Source: Methylobacteriaceae bacterium
Lineage (GTDB): Bacteria > Pseudomonadota > Alphaproteobacteria > Rhizobiales > Beijerinckiaceae
Reading direction: 5' to 3'
Length of the DNA stretch: 64,000 nt
Assembly (NCBI GenBank): GCA_020638135.1
Contig: JACKJE010000011.1
Span: 45,026 to 109,025, forward strand
Positions 21,596 through 30,769 of the stretch are shown piece after piece. Each line of letters begins with the position of its first letter. Position 1 is the first letter of the stretch. Under the pieces are notes generated by a model that saw nothing but the letters and a program-made list of their open reading frames with translations, made no database searches and was not told the origin of the DNA. Both the position numbers and the translations under genes were made by a program.

Positions 21596-22240
21596 TTGCA
21601 TCCGTTCGACCCCGCCCAGATTTCCACGCTGCTAGCGACCTACGGCTACGGTCTCGTTCTCGCGACCGTCGCGTTGGAAAGCGCGGGCGTTCCGCTGCCC
21701 GGCGAAACCGTGCTGGTGGGCGCGGCGGTCTATGCCGGCACGACGCATCAGATGGCGATCGCCGGCGTGATCGCGGCCGCTGCGGCCGGCGCCATCCTCG
21801 GCGACAATGTCGGCTTTTGGGTCGGCCGCGAGGCCGGGCCGCCGATCCTGTCGCGATTCGGCGATGTCGTCGGGCTGGACGAGCGGCGTCGCAAACTCGG
21901 CGAATATCTGTTCTGGCGGTATGGCGGGGCCATTGTCTTCTTTGGCCGCTTCGTCGCCTTCCTGCGCGCCTTCGCCGCGCTGCTCGCCGGCGTCAACCGG
22001 CTCGATCCGCTGCGCTTCTTCGCCTGCAACGCCGCCGGCGGCATCGCCTGGGCGACGATCTTCGGCCTCGGCGGCTATGCGCTCGGCGCGAGCTTCCACC
22101 GTATTGCCGGCCCCTTCGGCGTCGCCATGCTGGCGCTCGCCCTGATCGCGCTGGCGCTCGGCTGGCGCTTCTATCGCCATCACGAGGAAAGGCTGCTCGA
22201 CGAAGCCGAGCGCGCCATGGCCGGGCAGGGCGCGGGCTGA
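21596..22240 (+). CDS. DedA-family membrane protein (first of a tandem pair)
   Basis: The 214-residue protein has the DedA (SNARE-associated/VTT) signature: LESAGVPLPGE in the first part, a re-entrant segment IAAAAAGAILGDNVGFWVGRE, then the conserved FFGRFVAFLRAFAALLAGVN with arginines in the FxGR and LR motifs, and NAAGGIAWAT. DedA proteins are inner-membrane proteins, proton-dependent, and include lipid-carrier (undecaprenyl phosphate) translocases. The start is TTG 21596 with GGAG seven bases upstream. The second DedA gene begins three bases after its stop. Confidence 0.9.
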   Translation: MHPFDPAQISTLLATYGYGLVLATVALESAGVPLPGETVLVGAAVYAGTTHQMAIAGVIAAAAAGAILGDNVGFWVGREAGPPILSRFGDVVGLDERRRKLGEYLFWRYGGAIVFFGRFVAFLRAFAALLAGVNRLDPLRFFACNAAGGIAWATIFGLGGYALGASFHRIAGPFGVAMLALALIALALGWRFYRHHEERLLDEAERAMAGQGAG

Positions 22241-22243
22241 GCG

Positions 22244-22918
22244 ATGCTTCACATCTGGATACAGCCGCTCGTCGCGCAATACGGTCTCTACGCCGTCTTC
22301 CTTATCGTCATGCTGGAAAGCGCCGGCCTGCCGCTGCCCGGCGAGACGGCCCTCGTGCTGGCGGCCATCTTCGCCGGTATGACTGGCCAGCTCGACATCG
22401 TCCACGTGATCGCGACCGCCGCGGCCGGCGCCATCGTCGGCGACAATATCGGGTTCATGGTCGGCCGGCGCTTTGGGCTGCCGCTGGTCAAGCGCTACGG
22501 CGCCATGGTGGGGCTCGATGACAGGCGTCTCGCCTTCGGCCAGCACATGTTCGCGCGCCACGGGGCCAAGATCGTCTTTTTCGGACGCTTCATCGCCATC
22601 CTGCGCATTTTCGCGGCCCTGCTCGCCGGCGTGAACCATTACAGCTGGCGCGCGTTCCTTTTCTACAATGCGGCCGGCGGCATCGTCTGGGCGAGCGCCT
22701 TTGGCGTCGGCGGCTACGTCTTCGGCGACGCGGTGCATCGCGTGGCCGGGCCGATCGGCATGATCGGTCTTGGCTTCGCGGTCGTCGGCCTGTTCGCCGG
22801 CTGGTGGGTGATGCGCAACCAGGAGGAGCGCTACGAGCGTGAATTCCTGACAAAGTCCGAAGTCGACGCCGCGCGCTTGCCGGGCGACGACCAGAGGGAC
22901 CGCGACGCGCGCCGATGA
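22244..22918 (+). CDS. DedA-family membrane protein (second of a tandem pair)
   Basis: The 224-residue product repeats the pattern of its neighbour: LESAGLPLPGE, AAAGAIVGDNIGFMVGRR, FFGRFIAILRIFAALLAGVN and NAAGGIVWAS, with about half the residues identical in the core. This indicates a gene duplication. The C-terminus carries a long charged tail (NQEERYEREFLTKSEVDAAR). It is co-transcribed with the upstream copy. The substrate is unknown; a lipid or lipid-linked carrier is usual for the family. Confidence 0.9.
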   Translation: MLHIWIQPLVAQYGLYAVFLIVMLESAGLPLPGETALVLAAIFAGMTGQLDIVHVIATAAAGAIVGDNIGFMVGRRFGLPLVKRYGAMVGLDDRRLAFGQHMFARHGAKIVFFGRFIAILRIFAALLAGVNHYSWRAFLFYNAAGGIVWASAFGVGGYVFGDAVHRVAGPIGMIGLGFAVVGLFAGWWVMRNQEERYEREFLTKSEVDAARLPGDDQRDRDARR

Positions 22919-22959
22919 CGCGCGTCGACGACCGGGGTTCGGAATCGACCTTTGTTTGC

Positions 22960-23967
22960 TTAGAGCGACTTGCCGAACCGATGGGCGATCTCGCCGACGA
23001 TGCCGCGGCGGAAGGCGAGCACGCAGGCGACGAAGATGACGCCCTGGATGACGGTCACCCACTGGCCGAAGCCTGCGAGATAATTCTGCATCGCCACGAT
23101 GATGATCGCGCCGACGACCGGACCGTAGATCGTGCCGAGTCCGCCGACCAGGGTCATCAGCACGACTTCGCCCGACATGGAGAAATGCACGTCGGTCAGC
23201 GAGGCGTTCTGCGCGACCAGCGACTTGGTGGCGCCGGCGAGACCGACGAGCGCGCCGGACAGGACGAAGGCCGCGAGCTTGTAATGGTCGGCCTTGTAGC
23301 CGAGTGAAATAGCGCGCGGTTCGTTCTCGCGGATCGACTTCAGGACGTCGCCGAATGGCGAGTTGATGATGCGATGGATGAAGAGGAACGCGCCGAGGAA
23401 GATCGCCAGCACGAAATAATACATCGTCATCTGGTGCGACAGGTCGATGAAGCCGAAGGCCTTGCCCTGCGGAACGCCCTGGATGCCGTCCTCGCCGTGC
23501 GTGAACGGCGCCTGCAGGCAGAAGAAGTAGATCATCTGCGATAGCGCGAGCGTGATCATCGCGAAATAGATGCCCTGGCGGCGGATCGCCAGCGCGCCCG
23601 TGACGACGCCGAGGATGGCCGAGCTCGCGACGCCGATGAGGATGGCGATGACCGGATCGACTGGCCCGAAATTCAGGTTGATCGGGCCAAAGGCGATCGT
23701 GCCGAGTTTGGCCATATGCGCCGAGACGTAGCCGGCCAGGCCGAGGAACATGGCGTGGCCGAACGACAGCAGGCCGACGTAGCCGATCAGCAGATTGAAG
23801 GCGCAGGCAAACAGCGCGAAACACAGCGCCTGCATCATGAAGAACGGATAGACGGCCAGCGGCGCGGCCGCAAACAGCACGGCCATGATGACGAAGGCGA
23901 CCATTTCGTCGCGCCGCTTGGATGCGTCGAGCGCCGCGCTGGTCGGGTGAATGGCTTGCGCGGTCAT
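22960..23967 (-). CDS. livM: branched-chain amino acid-type ABC transporter permease LivM
   Basis: The 335-residue membrane protein has the LivM pattern: an N-terminal helix pair (MAVLFAAAPLAVYPFFMM), LLIGYVGLLSFGHAMFLGLAGY, the cytoplasmic coupling region INSPFGDVLKSIRENEPRAISLGY and VALMTLVGG-like VLMTLVGGLGTIYGPVVGA near the C-terminus. It is the last gene of livG-livF-livH-livM and starts one base after the livH stop. It pairs with LivH to form the channel. Confidence 0.93.
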   Translation of the reverse strand: MTAQAIHPTSAALDASKRRDEMVAFVIMAVLFAAAPLAVYPFFMMQALCFALFACAFNLLIGYVGLLSFGHAMFLGLAGYVSAHMAKLGTIAFGPINLNFGPVDPVIAILIGVASSAILGVVTGALAIRRQGIYFAMITLALSQMIYFFCLQAPFTHGEDGIQGVPQGKAFGFIDLSHQMTMYYFVLAIFLGAFLFIHRIINSPFGDVLKSIRENEPRAISLGYKADHYKLAAFVLSGALVGLAGATKSLVAQNASLTDVHFSMSGEVVLMTLVGGLGTIYGPVVGAIIIVAMQNYLAGFGQWVTVIQGVIFVACVLAFRRGIVGEIAHRFGKSL

Positions 23968-23968
23968 G

Positions 23969-24859
23969 TCAGGCAGTCCTTCCGAAGAGACCGGCGGGCT
24001 TGATCAGCAGCACGATCGCCATGATGACGAAGACGACGGTGTTGGACGCCTCGGGGTAGAAGACCTTGGTCAGCCCCTCGATCACGCCGAGCAGGAAGCC
24101 TGTGACGACCGAGCCCATGATCGAGCCCATGCCGCCAATTACGACGACGGCGAAGACAACGATGATGAACTCGGCGCCCATGAGCGGCCGGACCTGATTG
24201 ATCGGCGCCGACAGGACGCCGGCGAGTGCGGCGAGACCGACGCCGAACCCGTAGGTCAGCGTGATCATCAGCGGCACGTTGATGCCGAAGGCGCGCACCA
24301 GCGTCGGGTTCTCGGTCGCCGCGCGCAGATAGGAGCCGAGCTTGGTCTTCTCGATCGCGTACCAGGTGGCGAAGCAGATCACGAGCGAGAACACCACGAC
24401 CCACGCGCGATAGTTCGGCAGATACATGAAGCCGAGATTCTTGCCGCCCTTCAGCATGTCCGGGATCTCGTACGGCAGGCCCGACGAGCCGAAATAGTTC
24501 TGGAACAGGCCCTGGATGATCAGCGCCAGGCCGAAGGTCAGCAGCAGGCCGTAGAGATGGTCGAGGCCCGACAGGCGCTGCAGCATCGTCCGTTCGATGA
24601 CGACGCCGACGAAACCGACCAGGATCGGCGCGAGGATGAGCGCCCACCAGTAGCCGAGCCCGGCGAGGTTGAGCAGAAAATAGGCGACGAAGGCGCCGAC
24701 CATGTAGAGCGCGCCATGCGCGAAATTCACGATGTTGAGCATGCCGAAGATGACGGCGAGCCCGAGACTGAGCAGGGCATAGAAGGCGCCGTTGATCAGG
24801 CCGAGCAGCAGCTGCCCGAACAGGGCCTGGGTCGGAATGTTGAGAAGCGGGATCATCAT
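23969..24859 (-). CDS. livH: branched-chain amino acid-type ABC transporter permease LivH
   Basis: The 296-residue protein shows the LivH hallmarks LLLGLINGAFYALLSLGLAVIFGMLNIVNFAHGALYMVGAF, YLRAATENPTLVRAFGINV (coupling helix), GAEFIIVVFAVVVIGGMGSIMGSVVTGFLLG. It forms the permease with LivM. It is 12 bases downstream of livF. The substrate could be a branched-chain amino acid, an amide or urea; without the binding protein it cannot be fixed. Confidence 0.93.
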   Translation of the reverse strand: MMIPLLNIPTQALFGQLLLGLINGAFYALLSLGLAVIFGMLNIVNFAHGALYMVGAFVAYFLLNLAGLGYWWALILAPILVGFVGVVIERTMLQRLSGLDHLYGLLLTFGLALIIQGLFQNYFGSSGLPYEIPDMLKGGKNLGFMYLPNYRAWVVVFSLVICFATWYAIEKTKLGSYLRAATENPTLVRAFGINVPLMITLTYGFGVGLAALAGVLSAPINQVRPLMGAEFIIVVFAVVVIGGMGSIMGSVVTGFLLGVIEGLTKVFYPEASNTVVFVIMAIVLLIKPAGLFGRTA

Positions 24860-24871
24860 GGCGGAGCTTCC

Positions 24872-25591
24872 TCAGACGCCGAGGTATTCGTGGAGTTTGT
24901 CCATGTTCGCCTCCAGCTCGCTATTGGCGAAGCTGTCGATGATCTGGCCGTGCTCCATCACGTAGTAGCGGTCCGCGACGGTCGAGGCGAACCGGAAGTT
25001 CTGTTCGACCAGGAGGATGGTGAAGCCCTGCGCCTTCAGCTTGCGGATCGTGTGGCCGATCTGCTGGATGATGACCGGCGCGAGACCTTCGGTCGGCTCG
25101 TCCAGCATCAGCAGCGTCGCGCCGGTGCGCAGGATGCGACCGATCGCCAGCATCTGCTGCTCGCCGCCGGACAGTTTCGTGCCCTGACTCGACAGGCGTT
25201 CCTTGAGGTTCGGGAACAGATCGAAAATCTGATCGACAGGCAGGCCGCCGGGTTTCACCTGCGGCGGCAGCATCAGGTTTTTCCTTCACGTCGAGCGACG
25301 CGAAGATGCCGCGCTCCTCCGGACAGAGGGCGATGCCGAGGCGCGCGATCTTGTCCGAGGCCAGGCCGATCGTCTCGGTCCCCTCGAAGCGCACCGAGCC
25401 CTTGCGCTTGCCGACAATGCCCATGATCGACTTGAGCGTGGTCGTCTTGCCCTGGCGCCGTTGCGGCCGAGCAGGGTGACGACCTCGCCCTGGCGCACGT
25501 TGAAATCGACGCCGTGCAGGATGTGGGATTCGCCGTACCACGCTTCCAGCCCGGCGATTTCGAGCAGCGGCCGGCTGGTCGTATCAAGCAT
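24872..25591 (-). pseudogene. livF: branched-chain amino acid-type ABC transporter ATPase LivF, two frameshifts
   Basis: ATG 25591 begins LLEIAGLEAWYGESHILHGVDF and runs to LLGRNGA. A two-base change near 25,456 inside the Walker A codons shifts the frame. The next frame carries TTTLKSIMGIVGKRKGSVRF and IALCPEERGIFASLDVKE. A single extra A in a run of five near 25,277 shifts again, and the last frame has LSGGEQQMLAIGRIL (signature), LLMLDEPTEGLAP (Walker B) and LLVEQNFRFA with the switch region, ending at 24872. Everything needed for a 239-residue LivF is present, so the indels look like errors. The start overlaps the end of livG by eight bases. Confidence 0.85.
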
Positions 25592-26345
25592 CTCCCGCTC
25601 CCATATAGGCCTGTCGCACCTCGGGGTTGTTCGAGACGGTGGCGTAGTCGCCCTCCGCCAGGACCTGCCCACGCGTGAGGACGGTGATCGTGTCGGACAG
25701 ATTGGCGACGACGTTCAGATTGTGCTCGACCATCAGGATCGTGCGATTGGCGGACACGCGCTTGATCAGCGCGGCGATCTTGTCGATGTCCTCGTGTCCC
25801 ATGCCGGCCATCGGCTCGTCGAGCAGCATCATGTCCGGCTCGAGCGCCAGCGTGGTTGCGATCTCCAACGCACGTTTCCGGCCGTAGGGCATTTCGACCG
25901 CGACGGTGTCGGCGTATTCGGTCAAGCCGACGCTGTCGAGCAGCTCGCGGGCGCGGTCGTTGTAGACGTTCAGGACCGACTTCGGACGCCAGAAATCGAA
26001 GGAATTGCCGCGTTGGCGTTGAAGCGCGACGCGCACGTTCTCCAGCGCGGTCAGATGCGGAAACACAGCCGAAATCTGGAACGAGCGCACGAGACCCATA
26101 CGCGCGATATCGGCTGGCTTGGTCGCGGTGATGTCGCGGCCGTTGTAGGTGATCCGGCCGCGCGTCGGCTCGAGGAATTTCGTCAGCAGATTGAAGCAGG
26201 TCGTCTTGCCCGCGCCATTGGGCCCGATCAGCGCGTGGATCGAGCCGCGCTTGACCCGCAGCTGGACGTCCTTGACCGCCGTGAAGCCGGCGAATTCCTT
26301 GGTCAGGCCCTCTGTTTCGAGGACATATTCACCACTCACGCGCAA
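25584..26345 (-). CDS. livG: branched-chain amino acid-type ABC transporter ATPase LivG
   Basis: The 253-residue protein contains Walker A GPNGAGKTT, the LivG-specific insertion around LVRSFQISAVFPHLTALENV, a signature-like YGRKRALEIATTLA in place of the canonical LSGGQ, Walker B MMLLDEPMAGMG and the C-terminal LTRGQVLAEGDYATV. It is the first gene of the transporter operon and pairs with LivF. It is divergent from the glycosyltransferase gene across a 192-base region that must hold its promoter. Confidence 0.92.
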   Translation of the reverse strand: MRVSGEYVLETEGLTKEFAGFTAVKDVQLRVKRGSIHALIGPNGAGKTTCFNLLTKFLEPTRGRITYNGRDITATKPADIARMGLVRSFQISAVFPHLTALENVRVALQRQRGNSFDFWRPKSVLNVYNDRARELLDSVGLTEYADTVAVEMPYGRKRALEIATTLALEPDMMLLDEPMAGMGHEDIDKIAALIKRVSANRTILMVEHNLNVVANLSDTITVLTRGQVLAEGDYATVSNNPEVRQAYMGAGDA

Positions 26346-26537
26346 ACCTCCCCACGGCCTTGGCGGCCAGTTCTTGCGCGCAAACTAGCCTAAGCGGCCA
26401 GATAATCAAGCTGTCGCGCCGGGCCCGCATTGCGCGAAATTTCATCGATTTCATATGTGTCGATGTGTGGCCCCAGGCCTCTTGTTCTGGCCCGTCGCGC
26501 GGCGATAGTGCTTGCGCCGAGCAGGGAGGCATGAGGC

Positions 26538-27248
26538 TTGAATCGCGAGACGGCCCACCCGAAAGTATCGATTGTCTTGCCCGCGCTGAACGAGGGCGAA
26601 AATGTCGCGAACGCTCTGGCGATGCTCGCCCCCTTGCGGGCGGCCGGCGCCGAAATCATCCTCGCCGACGGCGGAAGTTCGGATCGGACAACCGAGGTCG
26701 CCCGGCCGCTGTGCGATCGCCTCGTCGTCGCGCCGCGCGGGCGCGCGCCGCAGATGAACGCCGGCGCCGCGGTCGCGTCGGGCGATATTCTGCTCTTCCT
26801 GCATCTCGACACGGCGCTGCCCGACGACAGTCTGGAGCGCATCCGCGCCGGCATGCGCGCGACGGGGCGCGTGTGGGGACGTTTCGACGTTCGCATCCGC
26901 GGCGCACACCCGCTGCTGCCGATGGTCGCCGCGCTGATGAACTTGCGTTCGCGCGCGACGGGCATTGCGACGGGCGACCAGGCGATCTTCATGACGCGCG
27001 ACGCCTTTCGGCGCGTCGGCGGTTTTCCGGAGATTGCGCTGATGGAGGACATTGCCCTGTCGCGGCGGCTCAAGCGCGAGACACTGCCGCTGTGTTTGGC
27101 GGCGAAGGTCTCGACATCCGGCAGGCGGTGGGACCGCAATGGCTTCTGGCGCACGGTCGTCCTGATGTGGAGATTGCGGCTGCGTTATTTCTTCGGCGCC
27201 GACCCGGCGGATCTCGCGCGCGCCTATGGATATGCGCGTGAGCCGTGA
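26538..27248 (+). CDS. rSAM/selenodomain-associated glycosyltransferase 2 (GT-A fold, TIGR04283-like)
   Basis: The 236-residue GT2-like enzyme has SIVLPALNEGENVANAL, the nucleotide-binding LADGGSSDRT, LFLHLDTALPDDSL in the DxD position and GDQAIFMTRDAFRRVGGFPEIALMED as acceptor region. This matches the 'transferase 2, rSAM/selenodomain-associated' group, which often sits with a second transferase, as here, and with a radical-SAM protein, which is not visible here. The start is TTG 26538, as no in-frame ATG precedes the conserved SIVLP block. The last 23 bases overlap the next gene. Confidence 0.85.
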   Translation: MNRETAHPKVSIVLPALNEGENVANALAMLAPLRAAGAEIILADGGSSDRTTEVARPLCDRLVVAPRGRAPQMNAGAAVASGDILLFLHLDTALPDDSLERIRAGMRATGRVWGRFDVRIRGAHPLLPMVAALMNLRSRATGIATGDQAIFMTRDAFRRVGGFPEIALMEDIALSRRLKRETLPLCLAAKVSTSGRRWDRNGFWRTVVLMWRLRLRYFFGADPADLARAYGYAREP

Positions 27249-27858
27249 GGTCTCGATCGCGCTGATGGCGCGCGCGCCCGAACCCGGCCGCGCGAAAACG
27301 CGGCTTATCCCGCGCCTCGGCGCAACGGGCGCAGCGCGCCTTCACGCGGCGATGACGCGTCGCGCTTTGTCCGCGATCGCGCAGAGCGGGCTGCGTGCGA
27401 TCCTCTGGTGCGATCCGAATGCGGATCATCCGTTCTTCGCGGAATGCGCCCTCGACTTCGGCATTGCGCTGCGCGCCCAGCGCCACGGCGATCTCGGAGC
27501 GCGCATGCACGCAATTTTTGCCTGCGCCGATGGTCCGTTGCTGTTGATGGGCGCCGATTGTCCGTCGATCGACGCGGCGCTGCTGCGGGCTTGCGCCGAG
27601 AGTCTCCGATCGCGTCGAGGCCGTTTTCTGCCAACCGCCGATGGCGGCTATGGCCTGATCGGCCTCGCCCGCCCCATTCCCGAACTCTTCGCCGACATGC
27701 CTTGGGGCACGGAGGCCGTCATGGCGACAACGCGCGAGAGGCTGTTGCGGCTGCGCGTCGGCTGGGCCGAGCCCGCGCAGATATGGGACGTCGATACGCC
27801 GGCTGATCTCGCGCGTCTCGCGGCGACCGGCTTTCCTATTCCGTCTTGCGAAGACTGA
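27226..27858 (+). CDS. DUF2064 / rSAM/selenodomain-associated transferase 1 (TIGR04282-like)
   Basis: The 210-residue protein has the nucleotidyltransferase-like motifs of DUF2064: ALMARAPEPGRAKTRLIPRLG at the N-terminus, LLLMGADCPSID in the middle, then LPTADGGYGLIGL and MPWGTEAVMATT. It is the usual partner of the preceding glycosyltransferase. Either ATG 27226 or ATG 27232 could be the start. Function is unknown; a nucleotidyl- or glycosyl-transfer to a small molecule is predicted from the fold. Its 3' end overlaps the convergent thioesterase by 23 bases. Confidence 0.87.
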   Translation: MDMRVSREVSIALMARAPEPGRAKTRLIPRLGATGAARLHAAMTRRALSAIAQSGLRAILWCDPNADHPFFAECALDFGIALRAQRHGDLGARMHAIFACADGPLLLMGADCPSIDAALLRACAESLRSRRGRFLPTADGGYGLIGLARPIPELFADMPWGTEAVMATTRERLLRLRVGWAEPAQIWDVDTPADLARLAATGFPIPSCED

Positions 27859-28327
27859 TGCCGCGCCCGGCCTGTCGCGGCATGGGCAGATGCGCGTCTG
27901 CCTCATGAAACGCGCGAATGCGCGCGATCTGGTCTGGCGCGAAAGGCGCGGCGCGCGGCTTGTCGCCGGACTGGTCGACGCAGAGCAGCACCTGCTCGTT
28001 CAGCGCGGAAATCGCGCCGTCCGCGCGCTTCATCTCGAACCAGACGCGCAGGCGCTTGTCGTCATGTTCGAGAATGCGGCCCGTCACCGTCAGCACCTCG
28101 CCGAGATGCGCTTCCTTCAGATAGTGGATCGTCATGGTCAGCGTATAGATCGTCAGGCTCGACCGGTCGCGCCCGTCCTGATCGAGCCCGATCGCCGCCA
28201 TGAGGGCGTCGACCGAAAGGCTGAACACGCGCGCATAGGCAGCGTCGTTCATGTGCCCGTTGTAGTCGATCCAGTCCGGCCGCACGGAAGTCGTGAACAG
28301 CGGGTCCGGCAGTCTCATCTCGTCCAT
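27836..28327 (-). CDS. hot-dog fold acyl-CoA/acyl-carrier thioesterase
   Basis: The 163-residue protein begins MDEMRLPDPLFTTSVRPDWIDYNGHMND, where DYNGHMND is the 4HBT active-site motif (Asp/Asn-Gly-His-Met), followed by HYLKEAHLGEVLTVTGRILEHDDKRLRVWFEM. It hydrolyses a thioester and is a single-domain enzyme of normal length. It starts 13 bases after the GH2 stop on the same strand, so it is the probable last gene of the carrier-protein operon. In that setting release of a product from the carrier protein or CoA is a reasonable inference. Betainyl-CoA thioesterases have a similar N-terminus, so an unrelated carnitine role is the alternative. Confidence 0.82.
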   Translation of the reverse strand: MDEMRLPDPLFTTSVRPDWIDYNGHMNDAAYARVFSLSVDALMAAIGLDQDGRDRSSLTIYTLTMTIHYLKEAHLGEVLTVTGRILEHDDKRLRVWFEMKRADGAISALNEQVLLCVDQSGDKPRAAPFAPDQIARIRAFHEADAHLPMPRQAGRGISLRKTE

Positions 28328-28340
28328 GAAAGTCTCGCGC

Positions 28341-30747
28341 TCACCTTGCGCGGTAGGATATTGCGGGCGCACCCAGGGCCGCAACCACGCCGCACGGGGC
28401 GACGTCCGGCTCGTGAAAGCGGACGATCTTCTGCGCGCCCGGCGCGAGATGGAACCAATTGTCGTCTGGCGTCAGGTTTGCGTCTTCGATCTTGACGGAT
28501 TGCGCGATGCGGTCGGTTTCGAGCCGCAAGGCATAGCCACTGTCGTCGCGGATGACATCGGCCGAGATCGTCGGTTGAAACAGCGCCGCCGGCCTGCCGA
28601 CGGGAAAATGCCAGGCGTCCGCGATCGTCGCGCCATCGCGGTCCGTCAATGTCGCAACGGTCGCTTCATGCGAAGGCGGGCCGAAGCGGTATGCATAGGC
28701 CGTATCGAAGAAGGCGCCCCAGAGATCGCAGTCGCGCAAGGAGATCGAACTGCGTGGCGCAATCTCGATGTCGCGATCCGCACTCATGATGAGCGTTGCG
28801 CCGTCGCGGTAGCAGCGCAACGCGATCTTGCCCACGAAAGGCGTGTTCGCCTCGTTGACGCAATGGACACGCAAGCCGTTGACGCCCTCGTCGCTGAGGA
28901 TGATCTGAACGGACCGAAACGCACGCCGCATCGCCCACCAAGGCGATTTCGGCCCGCCCGTCCAGTCGAGCACGCCCCAGCCGCTCGACGCCCAAAGGTC
29001 CTTCCAGAACCACACGAGCGCGCCAGCGCAGGAGGAGCCGGGCCGCCGCCATTCGCCGATCGTCGCTTCGATGACTTCCGCGACCACGGCGCGCGACAGA
29101 TCGAGGTAGCGCTCTGGCTCGTCCGCCTTCAGGCGTTGCGGATCGACCTCGTAGAGCAGCCCGACATAATGGTCGCGCACCTCCTCGAAATCCTGCATAG
29201 CGCCCTGGTCGCGCGGAATGCGCGGACGCCACATCGGCGAGGACAATGGCGTCGCGCCGAAATCGCGATCGAGCGCGCGCGCTTCCGGCACATTGGCGAA
29301 GCCGAGGCATTCGGACGCGAAGCGCACATTGGCGCGCCGCGCGTCCTCGAGCGCCCGGCGATAGGCGCCGACGCCATAGTAATGCGCGACGCCGGAATCG
29401 GAATGGAAGGGCAGGGCGCCGCCCGACGGCGAATTGACGACGTAGTGCGCGTCGGGGCGCAACTCGGCGCCGATGCGCGGCAGCACCTCTTCGAACAGCG
29501 CGGACCGCCAGTTGGCTTCCGCAACGCCCATCATCGCCGCCTGCTGATAGACCTCGTTACCGCCGCACAGGATCGCGATCGACGGCGAGCCGCTGGTGCG
29601 CTTGAGGAATTGCCGCGCCTCGGTCTCGACGGTCGCGACGAAGCCGGCGTCTGCGGCGGGATAGTCGAAATTCGAGAACATGAAATCCTGCCAGACGAGA
29701 ATGCCGGCAGCGTCGCAGGCCCGATAGAACTCGTCCGTCTCGTAAACGCCGGTCGCGCCGACACGCAGCATGTTGACGCCCGCTTCCTTCGCCAGCGCAA
29801 TCGTGCGCGCGAGAGCGGCAGGATCGTTCTGCAGCGAAACCGAATCGAGCGGCGTCCACACCGCACCGCGGCAGAACACATCCACGCCATTGACACGCAG
29901 CGCAAAACCGAGACCGTCGGCGCCGCGATCGATCGCGATGTCGCGAAACCCGACGCGCCCCAGCGACCGTTCGTCTGTCGTCGATTGTCGCGGATATGTC
30001 GTAGAGGCGCGGCGCGCCATGCGTGTGCGGGAACCATCTCTCGACGGAGGGCAGGCGCAGCGATCCGGCATAGCGATTGCCGCCGGCGCTCGCCAGTGCG
30101 CAGGCCACGTCCCCGCATCGCACGGTCGCTGATGCGATGGGAGCAGCAAGCTCCAGCTCGATTTCGACAAGGCCGTCGCACTTGTCGAGGCGCGTCGAAA
30201 GACTCGATGACAGGATGGCCGGTTTTTCACGCGAGACCAGACGGGCCGGCCGCCAGGGCCCGACCGGCGGCGCAGGCGGCGCGAAGCCCGGCATGCGGCC
30301 CATCGCGCTGGTGCGTGCGAAACGCAGCTCCGAAGGCTGGATCATGCGCGGCCGCCATTTCGCGCGGCCCTTGCGTCCTTCGAGCGCGGCGGAGGTCGCG
30401 CGAAAGCGGATCGACAGTCGATGCACGCCGGACAGCGCGACGTCGACGCGATGCGCGACGAACATATTGTCGCTGACGAGGATCTGCGCCTCGTCCAGCC
30501 AGACCTCCGCGAAGGTCGCGAGCCCTTCGAACATCAGGATATGCGGGCCCGCGCCGGCAATCGTCGTGCGATACCAGACGTCGCGATCATCGAGCGGGAT
30601 TGGGTCGTCCCAGGACCAGCGGCTGTTGTCGATCAGCGCTTGTACGGCCGTGCCCGGCGTTTGCGCGGGCGCGTAGGCGAGACGCAACGGCGTCGGCCGG
30701 CGTCGCCGCCGCGTCGCGCGCGCAAATTGCGAAGGACCAGTTTGCAT
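28341..30747 (-). pseudogene. glycoside hydrolase family 2 (beta-mannosidase-like), one frameshift
   Basis: The first part (30747 to about 29985) encodes a jelly-roll sugar-binding domain with DRDVWYRTTI, LMFEGLATFAEVWLDEAQIL and RFRATSAALEGRKGRAKWRP. The second part, in another frame (about 29985 to 28341), encodes the TIM barrel and C-terminal beta domains: VGFRDIAIDRGADGLGFALR, GVNMLRVGATGVYE, VWQDFMFSNFDYP. The acid/base Glu lies in ILCGGNEVYQ and the nucleophile Glu in FASECLGFANVP. One indel near 29,985 (DISATIDD | ERSLGRVGF) separates them; the joined protein would be about 800 residues, normal for the family. No signal peptide is apparent, so it may act in the cytoplasm. Placement in an operon with a carrier protein and its aminoacyl ligase is unusual. 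Confidence 0.82.
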
Positions 30748-30769
30748 CGAGCCGCATGGCGGCAGGCTT

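Noticed and set aside
21632..23824. 730-codon open frame on the minus strand
   Set aside because: It is antisense to both DedA genes and runs out of frame through livM; the composition is of an out-of-frame shadow.
23951..25426. 491-codon plus-strand open frame
   Set aside because: Antisense to livH and livF, with Asp/His/Arg-rich shadow composition.
25270..25460. Programmed ribosomal frameshifting in livF
   Set aside because: One site is a plain homopolymer A insertion and the other disrupts Walker A; LivF has no known programmed frameshift, so sequence error is simpler.
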